Shown here piece by piece: positions 57,001 through 59,299 of a DNA stretch of 64,000 nucleotides. A model generated the notes under the pieces. It was not told where the DNA came from. It saw only the letters and a list, made by a program, of their open reading frames with translations, and made no database searches. Location: assembly GCF_932274485.2 (NCBI RefSeq), contig NC_065883.2, positions 74,049,839 to 74,113,838 on the forward strand. The letters run 5' to 3'. This DNA is from Patella vulgata (taxonomy: Eukaryota; Mollusca; Gastropoda; Patellidae). Each line of letters begins with the position of its first letter. The stretch's first letter is position 1. The position numbers and the translations under genes are program-made.

Positions 57001-57638
57001 ACCCAAATGGATGAGAGGTATATGTGACACACAAATAGTATCAGCTTCCAGGTTAAGTTATTGGGCAATGGATTAATATAAGAATTGACAAAGTCAGTGT
57101 TAAAAATGAAAACCATTAGAAATATTCCAACACAGTTACAAATCCAGAATCCCCAAGCAAACACCGTGCATATTATTGAAAATCGACGCAGGTCTTTCAA
57201 TATGGATCCCAGACAGGTACACTTGTTGTCCATGATGGCCTTGTTCCACAGCCTGAAATACGCATCAAAAGTTCCATTACGGCAGTAGAAAAGTATGAGG
57301 ACAGCACTGAAGACGCTTTGAAAGGACCAGGTAGTGAAAATTACCTTGGGAACTGTAAAACCCGTTACAAAAGCAGCACCTGTCCAAAATCCGGGAATAT
57401 GCCTTAGAGTACTTATTGTTAAACACCACAGCACAGCCCAGCAGTATATCTTCCGTAATGTGTTAGTACGGGTTTTCTTCTCTATCGAGGATCCAAGATA
57501 TTGGGTGTCCTCCACGCCTATCTTATTATTAGTGGATTCATAAAATAAGCCAAACAATTTCAACGACACCAGAATTGGTTTCATCGACTCCTGAATTTTG
57601 TTCATTCCTAGTGGTTTAACGGGTTTGCCCATGTCCAT
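18516..57638 (-). CDS. GRL locus with four alternative first exons and shared exons 2-4 (proposed)
   Basis: First exons E (57638-56643), D (54838-53852), C (42394-41408) and B (34058-33063) each start with ATG and end at a phase-0 GTAAGT donor. Downstream on the same strand I find a single set of constant exons: 20630-20562, 20076-19987 and 18572-18516, all phase 0. Any first exon would join them in frame, giving proteins of 403 (B, E) or 400 (C, D) residues with seven helices. TATA-like boxes sit upstream of each first exon. The same layout is known in Drosophila Gr39a, Gr28b and Gr23a. It is an inference: no transcript is seen, and C-E could be orphan first exons whose own 3' exons were lost. 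Introns would span 12-36 kb and contain LINEs, a Tc1 element and SINEs. Confidence 0.6.
18758..19090 (+). repeat. Three partial SINE-A heads in the last intron
   Basis: Each begins with a tRNA-like word (ccacggtggctaagtgg; gagtgggtaagacgctggct; ccacattggctaagtgagta) and breaks off after 60-120 bp. The segment gggagatactactgttctaa recurs between them, so this looks like a local duplication of one SINE. Confidence 0.65.
19091..19986. other. Intron between shared exons 4 and 3; dispersed 'gatacattatggg' repeat
   Basis: Positions 19355-19400 contain aaagatacattatgggagat, a word also seen near 43505, 43600, 58265 and 58955. Short direct repeats of aaaagatatgaatatttaaa occur near 19190-19220. No exon is seen. 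Confidence 0.45.
19987..20076 (-). CDS. Shared exon 3 of the B-E receptor locus
   Basis: Ninety bases, ...atttcag/ at the acceptor and gtgagt at the donor, phase 0. It encodes the same 30 residues as gene A exon 3 and gene F exon 3 (start LTLFLSKLTG, end KEVILT), with one silent base change from each. Flanking intron bases diverge much more. Confidence 0.88.
20562..20630 (-). CDS. Shared exon 2 of the B-E receptor locus
   Basis: Acceptor ...tgtag/GGC at 20630 and donor GTATGG after 20562, phase 0, 23 residues starting GHSPLDHIYDSETDGLSTER and ending LGQ. It is the first small exon downstream of all four first exons. The donor is weaker than GTAAGT. Confidence 0.85.
20716..20765 (+). mobile_element. 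LINE 3'-end stub
   Basis: gcgcaatatagcccgcttgg and gctgacgtgccatgatcatt followed by catttc. It lies immediately before another LINE fragment in the same orientation. Confidence 0.7.
20766..21208 (+). mobile_element. LINE fragment, connector/RNase H start joined to 3' UTR
   Basis: The frame 20800-20990 reads LLSEAGISLDSIANTPFF and PKIDFHLTQHKKRDTSSTVF, the connector before RNase H in the large LINE copies. A jump at an (at)n run (20993-21033) leads directly to the 3' UTR, which ends gagccggcgtgccattaaac at 21197. Most of the RNase H domain is missing. Confidence 0.8.
20993..21033. repeat. (AT)n microsatellite
   Basis: About 40 bp of nearly pure AT dinucleotide at the deletion junction of the LINE fragment. 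Confidence 0.9.
21225..21355 (+). repeat. SINE-A tail fragment
   Basis: Diverged match from cttgacgtttgcaatttgaa to ggacgttcaaccccattt. Confidence 0.6.
21453..22431 (-). mobile_element. Tc1-type DNA transposon, internally deleted
   Basis: The inverted ends ctattcaaaaaaagtagggg and atatttgatttt (21455 onward) are mirrored exactly ending at 22429. TA lies at both borders (21453-21454 and 22430-22431). At about 0.98 kb it is shorter than a usual 1.3-1.7 kb Tc1 element. It contains one transposase frame on the minus strand that stops early. It lies in the long intron between first exon B and shared exon 2. Confidence 0.88.
21585..22136 (-). CDS. Truncated Tc1 transposase
   Basis: The 183-residue frame begins MRRLTQNERLRALGM. 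Residues about 1-50 form the first helix-turn-helix (VVARTMNVSQSVISRLWSRY), about 60-115 the second (ITANQISARL), and FSDESRF at about 150-156 carries the first catalytic aspartate. The segment that should hold the second aspartate and the final D/E is deleted; the frame jumps to a residual C-terminus (HFTLIMVSLCLT). It therefore cannot be catalytically active, although DNA binding might be retained. Confidence 0.85.
   Translation of the reverse strand: MRRLTQNERLRALGMLQIGTTQAVVARTMNVSQSVISRLWSRYRDTQSVQDRPRSSRPRATTQAQGRFIRTLALRNRVITANQISARLQTDTGVRVSGQTIRNRLHRGHLRARRPRVIPCLRDHHIQARRRWCRDRQHWDNRRWSNVMFSDESRFTVGCDAVVTLLFDPWYHFTLIMVSLCLT
22564..22884. mobile_element. MITE with 8-bp flanking duplication (copy 2)
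   Basis: Same family as 6152-6361: it starts ggggaatgctcactagtcct, has internal units of about 50 bp with gttcattagtccaccgatat, and ends gcggactagtgaatccctct. It is flanked by ttgaagtt at 22556-22563 and 22885-22892. A degraded third copy may lie at about 1040-1190. Confidence 0.7.
22893..23198. other. No gene recognised
   Basis: Intron sequence of the proposed B-E locus, without a recognised repeat. Confidence 0.35.
23199..23450 (+). repeat. SINE-B copy, full length
   Basis: Head gttggatggccgaatggtta, B box ggtttcgaatcct, Nin-like core gttttctccaggtcctccgg, tail cccgaaatgacctagtcatt then a C/T-rich run. Confidence 0.88.
23868..23935 (+). repeat. SINE-B tail insertion
   Basis: Only the last 65 bp (gaaatggcctagtttgtgtc to the ct run) is present. 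The flanks aactgcaaccaata and aactgtaaccaata (one mismatch) look like a duplicated target, suggesting a 5'-truncated insertion. Confidence 0.65.
24024..24184 (+). promoter_or_regulatory. Promoter-like array: three CRE-like sites at 52-bp spacing plus TATA box
   Basis: A 52-bp unit repeats with starts at 24024, 24076 and 24128, each carrying ttgacgtcac, the core of a cAMP-response element. After the third unit, ggccggtataaaacagtaaa supplies a TATA box at 24177-24184. No coding exon follows on the plus strand within 1 kb. It may drive a non-coding transcript, or be the enhancer/promoter part of a solo LTR or other element; the ends of such an element are not evident. Confidence 0.5.
24570..27209. 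repeat. Spacer copy 1 of the tandem receptor unit
   Basis: Positions 24570-25050 match 34210-34700, 25557-26000 match 34885-35335, and 26000-27209 match 40030-41340, in the same order. The block ends against the LINE at 27223, after which first exon B follows. No receptor exon is found at its lower edge, where the tandem unit would predict one. It includes decayed SINE-A heads (26185-26300, 26345-26395), a decayed SINE-B (26885-27165) and an old LINE 3' UTR (about 25640-25850). Confidence 0.8.
25056..25553. mobile_element. 0.5-kb inverted-repeat element absent from the paralogous spacer
   Basis: Ends are agagacttttggc at 25056 and gccaaaagtctct ending 25553, perfectly inverted over 13 bp. 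Flanks read caaaat and aatgtc; the paralogous site near 34700 reads caaaatgtc without the element, implying a 2-3 bp target duplication. The interior is rich in cggatacgg/ccgtat words and has no transposase, so it is a non-autonomous DNA element. Confidence 0.8.
27444..28427 (-). CDS. LINE copy 1: RNase H and C-terminal region
   Basis: The frame starts inside the connector (MSEAGISLDSIANT) and continues through the RNase H signatures YTDGSKDGDRVASATV, AELQAILQALEF and FTDSLSSLQA, then WLPSHMDIKGNDQADLAAK, to a cysteine/histidine tail (ECVHCHVPLTVSHILIECKH). RNase H in a LINE of this layout points to the I, Jockey, Loa or Nimb side of the tree. The frame is separated from the RT by a local deletion near 28500. 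Confidence 0.85.
   Translation of the reverse strand: MSEAGISLDSIANTPFFRTPPWAISPPKIDFHLTQHKKRDTSSTVFQSLFRELRSKYGDYAPIYTDGSKDGDRVASATVTPSETISVRLPPAASIFTAELQAILQALEFIQSTSDLKYIIFTDSLSSLQAINNKQFEHPLVADIYGLLLSNEFISKDIVLCWLPSHMDIKGNDQADLAAKSALDLPLFEFLTPYTDFKSCINNFIYYRWQRSCDLAGTNKLHHIKPLLGEWPSSYRSNRRDEVVLCRSRIGHTFLSHIFILKREPQPECVHCHVPLTVSHILIECKHLKYIRSKYYRCQSLRQLFAQPELYDKVVTFLKETNFYSQF
28501..29568 (-). CDS. LINE copy 1: reverse transcriptase domain
   Basis: Starts MERLINRRLVWYLESNNLIT. Visible motifs are CGFRSQRSTLDHL, FFDLEKAYDTTWKHG, GVPQGSILSPTLFAIKIN, the catalytic box ALYVDDFQMCYG and KTKFLGLIFDKKLSF-like thumb sequence (VDETKFLGLIFDKKL). The frame ends in a stop after HISFN caused by a local change relative to copy 4. 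Confidence 0.88.
   Translation of the reverse strand: MERLINRRLVWYLESNNLITDLQCGFRSQRSTLDHLIRFETFVRDAFIQKQHLVAIFFDLEKAYDTTWKHGIMRDLHNLGLRGRLPVFIKNFLEDRSFKVRLGSIFSDPFPQEMGVPQGSILSPTLFAIKINTIPACLKPGTNGALYVDDFQMCYGSTDMRIIERKLQLCLNSLQQWATENGFRFSKSKTVCMHFCQKRGLHPDPELYLDGNRLPVVDETKFLGLIFDKKLSFIPHIKSLKKKCLKALNILRVLSNTDWGADRKVLLRLYRALIRSKLDYGCIVYGSARESYLKELDTIHNQGLRISLGAFRTSPVESLYVEAHEPSLHNRRDKLALQYATKIASLPNHISFNTN
29899..31122 (-). CDS. LINE copy 1: ORF2 start with AP endonuclease
   Basis: The 407-residue frame starts MVNSIIQWNCRGLKPN. APE-type endonuclease signatures are NCRG, the Q-E-T of LQETFL, GDFNGHHSLWG and SDHFPIV. It stops at FRGI where copy 4 reads on (FRGIRQQQEKRR), so this is a nonsense change. 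The start lies two bases after the ORF1 stop (TGA-CA-ATG), suggesting coupled re-initiation. Confidence 0.88.
   Translation of the reverse strand: MVNSIIQWNCRGLKPNFNEVQLLIQNYNPLAICLQETFLRNSDTLSFRHFVGYHHHAVGDGRAHGGVSIILNGDIPQSQVTLISPLQAVAVRVTLHIHITLCSIYLPPSLHLNPRDLDDLVAQLPLIITGDFNGHHSLWGSPDDNNRGKQIADFININNLCLLNDDSPTYLHPATASFSSLDLTICSPVLFQDFTWRVNEDLCGSDHFPIVIENNGPSPVERPQRWKLHKADWALFESLCLFSFDAKQLEDADEPMALFTSILQDVAEQAIPQTTTKPKRFNKPLYNDDCKSALKERDRILRQLKNHPSMENIAAYQMVRAKARRTIRQAKKSSWQGYVSRINSRTTSKSVWDRIRRIKGKSSALSVNHLNVDNTTLTTLPDIANSLASSISFNSSSNFSSDAFRGI
31125..32114 (-). CDS. LINE copy 1: ORF1, zinc-knuckle nucleic-acid-binding protein (5' part out of frame)
   Basis: The frame holds three CCHC-type knuckles (CYKCQKFGHSKTVC, CARCGLDGHESATC, CVNCKGKHFAYSREC) followed by a low-complexity, serine-rich tail. 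The N-terminal RRM-like part lies in another frame (32586-32236), so a short deletion near 32100 breaks ORF1. This protein normally packages LINE RNA. Confidence 0.85.
   Translation of the reverse strand: MKAAVRMEYLSSQGVSHVKRISVRRGDKVIATSTYILTFNRPEIPKTLKAGYLNIPVDSYISNPLRCYKCQKFGHSKTVCRGKDTCARCGLDGHESATCQADFCCVNCKGKHFAYSRECLIWQKEKRIQQIMSERKIPYFDARKPVELTAIFPIAQQGKSFASAAKVSTKSISVQTDLTWPRKEKMPKLLTSDHIKGVSSSSQTSESSDKIIKSLSGKDSSSLPQTEDVGTIPNTSNQNGKEPAPLPPEVVTLDSNSAGSSSQPKGIPPTQEVLSKKEKKLAKMRDREKKGSQNPIALYNRYGDDLMDGITVADVHKDPVSKPPKINYP
33063..34058 (-). CDS. GRL first exon B
   Basis: 332 codons from ATG 34058 to donor GCA/GTAAGT (exon end 33063), phase 0. The N-terminal motif SMKPIIVSLKLFGLFYES matches the family's conserved start. 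Six helices are predicted, with the last near LGLGSVSWFVAIVNEA. Subtype B/E has the longer loop GATFVPGFTVP where C/D read GAQGFTVP. Helix 4 of B is more divergent than in the other three (SQLYLTPIQFFAIA). A LINE begins 63 bp below the donor. The open frame past 33063 is intron. Confidence 0.88.
34193..34203 (-). promoter_or_regulatory. TATA-like box upstream of first exon B
   Basis: The minus strand reads atataaaaagataaagttg, about 137-144 bp upstream of the ATG. It is aligned with boxes in C and D. Confidence 0.5.
34205..35337. repeat. Spacer copy 2, upper part (5' flank of exon B)
   Basis: Matches 24570-26000 of spacer copy 1 except for insertions. It is interrupted by a SINE-B tail at 34715-34880 and lacks the inverted-repeat element found at 25056. 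It ends at the LINE copy 2 insertion; the spacer resumes at 40025. Confidence 0.8.
34715..34880 (+). repeat. SINE-B 3' half
   Basis: From ccaacctcgtgggttttccc to the ct run at 34880. It is absent from spacer copy 1, so it was inserted after the duplication. Confidence 0.8.
35610..36707 (-). CDS. LINE copy 2: chimeric RT-start / RNase H frame
   Basis: Begins MEKLINRRLVWYLESNNLI and passes straight to DSIANTPFFRTPPWAISPP, joining the first 19 residues of the RT region in frame to the connector and RNase H. The palm and thumb of the RT are absent. RNase H motifs are as in copy 1. The C-terminus is replaced by 3'-UTR-derived residues because of a small deletion near 35770. Confidence 0.8.
   Translation of the reverse strand: MEKLINRRLVWYLESNNLIDSIANTPFFRTPPWAISPPKIDFHLTQHKKRDTSSTVFQSLFRELRSKYGDYAPIYTDGSKDGDRVASATVTPSETISVRLPPAASIFTAELQAILQALEFIQSTSDLKYIIFTDSLSSLQAINNKQFEHPLVADIYGLLLSNEFISKDIVLCWLPSHMDIKGNDQADLAAKSALDLPLFEFLTPYTDFKSCINNFIYYRWQWSCDLAGTNKLHHIKPLLGEWPSSYRSNRRDEVVLCRSRIGHTFLSHIFILKRERQPECVHCHVPLTVSHILIECKHLKYIRSKYYRCQSLRSYMINFNCIYLIMYIVLNIYICKRFVIFIFNYIFSVIFVFIYIYKFNYVILF
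37354..38240 (-). CDS. LINE copy 2: endonuclease region, frame broken
   Basis: Starts MVNSIIQWNCRGIKPN (38240) and shifts frame near 38040; the second frame carries SGDFNGHHSLWGSPDD and SDHFPILIN. It is diverged from copies 1 and 4, marking an older subfamily. Confidence 0.75.
38243..39291 (-). CDS. LINE copy 2: ORF1 remnants
   Basis: Two knuckles (CFQCQRFGHSKNVC, CARCGQDGHETETC) at 38966-38860, an N-terminal part with LNFSRGVIRSQDLEGS at about 39190, and a proline/serine-rich tail ending at 38243. At least two frame changes separate the pieces. Confidence 0.75.
40025..41340. repeat. Spacer copy 2, lower part (3' flank of exon C)
   Basis: Matches 26000-27209 and 52928-53770. Includes SINE-A head relics (40225-40350, 40525-40575) and the decayed SINE-B relic (41030-41300), all of which therefore predate the tandem duplication. 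Confidence 0.8.
41408..42394 (-). CDS. GRL first exon C
   Basis: 329 codons from ATG 42394 to donor GCA/GTAAGT, phase 0. The N-terminus has SMKPILVSLKLFGLFYDS. Six predicted helices, ending GLGSVSWFVAIVNEA. It is almost identical to exon D, sharing the short GAQGFTVP loop and CVGVFLMVFIFNADFINSY. The conserved loop LEMIRRKHLELCHLVDILDR lies before helix 5. It has no 3' exons of its own between it and exon B. Confidence 0.88.
42533..42542 (-). promoter_or_regulatory. TATA box upstream of first exon C
   Basis: The minus strand reads cgactataaaaagataaagc, about 140-148 bp upstream of the ATG; identical in D. Confidence 0.55.
43237..43320. repeat. (AAT)n microsatellite with short dispersed repeat
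   Basis: About seven AAT units followed by gtatatagcgctgagtgctc and ctgctccacggcgcttta. The flanks gctttatcattgac recur on both sides, so it is probably an insertion with a duplicated target (43227 and 43307). Confidence 0.7.
43337..43713. mobile_element. Foldback MITE with arms of about 110 bp
   Basis: The left end ctcggttcagagtgggtcaa and the following arm (cagtatctagtttataacta, gtgagaactgtcagctcttt) are mirrored at 43600-43713, ending gatccactgtgaaccgag. Single arms recur near 58265-58380 and 58955-59010. No coding potential. Confidence 0.7.
44189..44342. mobile_element. Small MITE inserted in spacer copy 3
   Basis: Inverted ends gggtcccgtttctcgaaat / tttgtgaaacaggccc with an AT-rich core. 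The three paralogous spacers read gt(g/a)tactgatcatgaag through the site without it (26720, 40870, 53272), so it inserted after duplication. Confidence 0.75.
44487..44893. repeat. G-rich insertion in spacer copy 3
   Basis: Between ttagaaatatacaagcggg and tttgagagtaatatagtaca the other spacers have only about 45 bp; here about 400 bp are present, starting gcagtggcggcgccagccg and ending with a G run and gggctgggcgggcgggcg. It is an unclassified repeat. Confidence 0.55.
45096..45692. other. Unique stretch where a first exon would be expected
   Basis: No receptor frame is present. Two diverged direct repeats of about 80 bp occur (45290-45370 and 45600-45680, sharing cttttacactattgc-type words). 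It replaces the receptor exon predicted by the tandem unit. Confidence 0.5.
45693..47140 (-). mobile_element. LINE copy 3, 5'-truncated
   Basis: Starts with an (atgaa)n tail at 45693, then the 3' UTR, C-terminal tail, RNase H and the end of the RT. It is cut at the word gattctaagtccctggttgt, after which copy 4 begins. RNase H frames 46169-45918, 46583-46275 and 47086-46544 are separated by at least two frame changes. More diverged from copies 1 and 4 than these are from each other. Confidence 0.85.
47356..49266 (-). CDS. LINE copy 4: reverse transcriptase C-half plus RNase H
   Basis: A 636-residue frame. It includes GVPQGSILSPTLFAIKIN (about 43-60), catalytic ALYVDDFQMCYG (about 75-86), the thumb, the connector SIANTPVFRTPPWAIS, RNase H (YTDGSKDGDRVASATV, FTDSLSSLQA, WLPSHVDIRGNDQAD) and a CCHC-like tail (ECVHCHVPLAVKHILIECKH). 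The reading frame is open upstream to the nonsense codon near 49449; 49266 is merely the first methionine. Confidence 0.88.
   Translation of the reverse strand: MRDLHNLGLRGRLPIFIKNFLEDRSFKVRLGSIFSDPFPQEMGVPQGSILSPTLFAIKINTIPACLKPGTNGALYVDDFQMCYGSTDMRIIERKLQLCLNSLQQWATENGFRFSKSKTVCMHFCQKRGLHPDPELYLDGNRLPVVDETKFLGLIFDKKLSFIPHIKSLKKKCLKALNILRVLSNTDWGADRKVLLRLYRALIRSKLDYGCIVYGSARESYLKELDTIHNQGLRISLGAFRTSPVDSLYVEAHEPSLHNRRDKLALQYATKIASLPNHISFNTIFRPLHEHLYLMKTNVIPSFGIRIQPLLSEAGISLDSIANTPVFRTPPWAISPPKIDFDLTQHKKRDTSSTVFQSLFRELRSKYGDYAPVYTDGSKDGDRVASATVTPSETISLCLPPAASIFTAELQAILQALEFIQSSSSLKYIIFTDSLSSLQAINNKQLEHPLVADVYHLLLSYEFNSKDVVFCWLPSHVDIRGNDQADFAAKAALDLPQSPFLIPYKDFNSCINHFIYDRWQRSWDFAGTNKLHHIKPLLGDWPNSYRTNRRDEVVLCRSRIGHTFLTHIFILKREPQPECVHCHVPLAVKHILIECKHLKNIRSKYYRCQSLRQLFAQPELYDKVLTFLKETNFYNQF
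49450..51033 (-). CDS. LINE copy 4: ORF2 start, endonuclease and RT N-terminus
   Basis: 527 residues from MVNSIIQWNCRGLKPN. Endonuclease motifs NCRG, TGDFNGHHSLWGSPDD and SDHFPILID; then a linker and RT motifs GPDEIHYQILKHLP and NIPKPGKDHTNPTNYRPIAL. It ends at RRLV where TGG (Trp) is changed to TAG; the next residues continue in the same frame (YLESNNLI), so this appears to be the only break in ORF2. Confidence 0.88.
   Translation of the reverse strand: MVNSIIQWNCRGLKPNFNEVQLLIQKYNPLAICLQKTFLKNSDTLSFRHFVGYHHHSVGDGRAHGGVSIILNGDIPQSQVTLNSPLQAVAVRVTLHIPLTPCSVYLPPSLHLNPRDLDDLVAQLPLPFIITGDFNGHHSLWGSPDDNNRGKQKADFININNLCLLNDDSPTYLHPATASFSSLDLTICSPVLFQDFSWRVNEDLCGSDHFPILIDNNGPSPVERPQRWKLHKADWALFESLCLFSFDTKELEDADEPMALFTSILQDVAEQAIPKTTTTPKRFNKPWYNDDCKSALKERDRILRRLKNHPSMENIAAYQMVRAKARRTIRQAKKSSWQGYVSRINSRTTSKSVWGRIKGKSSALSVNHLNVGNTTLTTFPDIANSLASTFSFNSSSNFSSDAFRGIRQQQEKRRLNFKSRNDECYNDAFSIAELRDSLKRARDTATGPDEIHYQILKHLPFSTLLILLDLFNRIWVDGKSPPSWHEATIINIPKPGKDHTNPTNYRPIALTSCICKTMERLINRRLV
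51036..52427 (-). CDS. LINE copy 4: intact ORF1, RRM-like and zinc-knuckle protein
   Basis: 463 residues. An N-terminal RNA-recognition-like region (RFLLIESPS, KKLKNGTLLIECV, LNFSRGVIRCRDLEG) is followed by three CCHC knuckles at about residues 205-265 (CYKCQKFGHSKTVC, CARCGHDGHESAAC, CVNCKGKHFAYSREC) and a serine/proline-rich tail. It ends TGA, two bases before the ORF2 ATG. It is the only ORF1 in the window without a break. Confidence 0.9.
   Translation of the reverse strand: MNLKHITFMDTPIPPTPINERQKQKRPNSEDVSNIFKTKMAKSWPRFLLIESPSTDLSKVSPFWIAKGIAGLAGEPKAIKKLKNGTLLIECVKEQHATMLLKSTTLADIPIKVSPHRSLNFSRGVIRCRDLEGSSEDEMVEYLSSQGVQHVKRISVRRGDKVIPTSTYLLTFNRPDIPKSIKAGYLNIPVDSYISNPLRCYKCQKFGHSKTVCRGKDTCARCGHDGHESAACQAEFCCVNCKGKHFAYSRECPIWQKEKRIQQVMSERKIPYFDARKQVELTSLIPIAPQGKSFSSVVKVSTKSISVQTDITWPYKQKKPKTLPSSDHVQGVSSSTESSSQCTNTLPDGTVSSLPPSGVIVAIPNTPTQNGKKAPPLRSSKADTTDSSSTGSGVQFSGTPSVKENIVHSKKYQNFFKFREKESKGSKNPITLFNKYGDDLMDDITVVDVHVDPLSKPPKIKFP
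52928..53770. repeat. Spacer copy 4 (3' flank of exon D)
   Basis: Matches 26385-27209 and 40565-41340; includes the decayed SINE-B relic at 53450-53710. It begins abruptly at the 5' end of LINE copy 4. Confidence 0.8.
53852..54838 (-). CDS. GRL first exon D
   Basis: 329 codons from ATG 54838 to donor GCA/GTAAGT, phase 0. Nearly identical to exon C, with differences clustered in the N-terminal loop (SSVERKTRSNTLQKI against SSAEKKTLNKILQKI). Six predicted helices and the loop LEMIRRKHLELCHLVDIL. A small direct repeat (aaccaaactgagaaaaacaa) lies just below the donor. No 3' exons of its own are found. Confidence 0.88.
54976..54983 (-). promoter_or_regulatory. TATA box upstream of first exon D
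   Basis: The minus strand reads cgactataaaaagataaagc, 138-145 bp upstream of the ATG. Confidence 0.55.
55325..55738 (+). mobile_element. LINE 3' fragment with target duplication
   Basis: C-terminal tail of ORF2 (TCHVPLTVKHILIECKHL) and 3' UTR ending gagctgacgtgcgtgccact. It is flanked by ccacacggagga on both sides (about 55312-55324 and 55739-55751). The paralogous site near 42838 is empty. It is therefore a young, 5'-truncated insertion opposite to the receptor exons. Confidence 0.88.
56163..56427 (-). repeat. SINE-B copy
   Basis: (ga)n tail, Nin-like core, head complement ggccaaccacccc. Spacer copy 3 lacks it (43210), so it was inserted after duplication; the flanks ttttatcatctag / tttataattgac are only loosely similar. 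Confidence 0.85.
56643..57638 (-). CDS. GRL first exon E (most upstream)
   Basis: 332 codons from ATG 57638 to donor GCA/GTAAGT, phase 0. Starts MDMGKPVKPLGMNKIQESMK. Helices are predicted near residues 62-85, 97-120, 150-178, 196-228, 275-296 and 303-328. It shares the long loop (GAAFVTGFTVP) with exon B. Differences from the other three include RMLLVNVLGINIF and TVFAWGFWICNCVGIF. As the first exon of the array, its transcript would have an intron of about 36 kb to shared exon 2. Confidence 0.88.
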
Positions 57639-57764
57639 CTGTGTATCGGCTGAAGTATCTTTGTTCTGGTAATACCGGCGACACTCTGGTTATGTTATTC
57701 CGAATTATTCCGGTATCACTGGTTATCCTATCCTAATACAATATCTAAAGCTTCTCAGCTTTAT

Positions 57765-57778
57765 CGTTTAATAGTCGG
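57765..57778 (-). promoter_or_regulatory. Degenerate TATA-like box upstream of exon E
   Basis: The minus strand reads cgactattaaacgataaagc at the place where C and D have tataaaaa; it may be weaker. Confidence 0.35.
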
Positions 57779-57779
57779 A

Positions 57780-58440
57780 TCGTGTGTTTCTATTGAGTTT
57801 TTAATCATCAGCCAATGTAATTATATATTTATAGTTATTAACAGCAATTCCCCTAACAATTGCTACAGACTCATGGTCGCTCATGCGAATGAACACATAT
57901 TAATTTATACGAACCAACACACTTCAATTGCTGATAAATAATCAATCATTTGTTGAATTGCTAATGGTGAAGATTCGTTTTTGTGCTTTAATGCGTGCCA
58001 TTGATATGTCTAGTGGATGAGTGGTGGAGGATGATGATGAATCTTTTTATCTGAATAAATGGACAAAATTTGTCACACGCGTTTGTACGATGGAATTGGT
58101 CAATTACTTTGTCTTTTATTAAAGCGTTTCTACAAAACAAATACTCCCTTTAAATCTTCCAAAGCCGTCTCAGTGATTGGACAAATAGAATAGAATTTGT
58201 TTATGGTGGACATAATCAATGCATTTGCCTTATGAAACAGTTTATACAAAACAAATACTCCCTTTAAAGATACATTATGGGAGATTAGATAAAGAGCTGA
58301 CAGTTCTCACTATAATATATAGATAAAAACTAGATAATGTAAAGGGAATTGTCTGAAAATTTCAAATTGATCCACTCTAAAGTCGGTACGATAAAAAAAA
58401 AATACACCCGACAAGGAACAGTGTCTAGAAAACCAAAGGT
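57780..58440. repeat. Spacer copy 6, partial (5' flank of exon E)
   Basis: Matches the upstream parts of spacers 1-3 and 5 (aatcatcagccaatgtaatt, ttaacagcaattcccctaac). It breaks off at about 58260, where one arm of the foldback MITE (aaagatacattatgggagat) begins. Confidence 0.7.
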
Positions 58441-58470
58441 CCCTTGGCATCTTGAATTCAATGACGAGTA

Positions 58471-58770
58471 GAATGAAATGAAATGGGGTTTAACGTCCTA
58501 CCGTTTTGTCCTGACTCGACTAATGAAGACGGCATAGGTCATTCAATGTGCTATGAAGGAAATTTACCCGGGCAGAGGCGCTTCGGCCTACTTTATATGA
58601 ATTCCCATGTGTACACGGGACCTCAGTTTCCGTCCTATCGCTCGTTGCCAGGCCCTCCGTCCTGTACCACTGACAAAGGGGGGACCACGCCGGAAACTTT
58701 CGTTCGCGGCCAAATCAGGTCTGGGAACGATAACGGGACCTCCGGGTCAGCGAGCTTACATCTTAAATAG
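58471..58770 (-). repeat. SINE-A copy, diverged
   Basis: Tail aatgaaatgaaatggggttt at the low end; several internal deletions; the head is largely lost. Confidence 0.7.
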
Positions 58771-58949
58771 AAGTGGAACGACTTACCGTTCTGCTCCAAC
58801 TTGGCTTATGAAGTCCGACATACCCGTACGTTTTTGGGGAAATTTCATCTGTGGCTAAGAACACGTTTAATAGCCAATTGTTCCATACTTTCCAAACAAA
58901 TAAAATATTGTTTACAATAATTGATTTATCGTATCGGCTAAAATTATAC

Positions 58950-59284
58950 GGTTGTTAAAGATACATTATGGGAGACTAGATAAAGAGCTGGCAGTTCTCA
59001 CTATGATAATGTAAGAAACCGCAACGGTCGAAAGTGCTCGGCGGAAAGTGATAAATTTAGGCCTATTATTTTTTTTTAAATATTACTAGAGGAATGCCCG
59101 GCTTCGCTCGGGGGTCATAACTCCGAAACCGGAAGTGGTAGACTAACGCCACCTGACCTATGTTACTCCCCGGTCCGAGCTACCCCTATATCCCAAATTT
59201 CAGACTCGGGGCAGACCTAGTGTAGCCGCCAACCCCGAACAGACAGACAAACGACAGTCACAAATATTAGTATTTGATATACTG
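58950..59284. repeat. MITE arm and an unclassified GC-rich repeat
   Basis: Positions 58955-59010 repeat the foldback arm. Positions 59088-59280 contain aatgcccggcttcgctcggg, a C/G-rich middle, and end cagacagacaaacgacagtc followed by aatattagtatttgatatac, looking like a discrete dispersed repeat of about 195 bp. Confidence 0.5.
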
Positions 59285-59299
59285 AGAGCAGCTGTTTTT

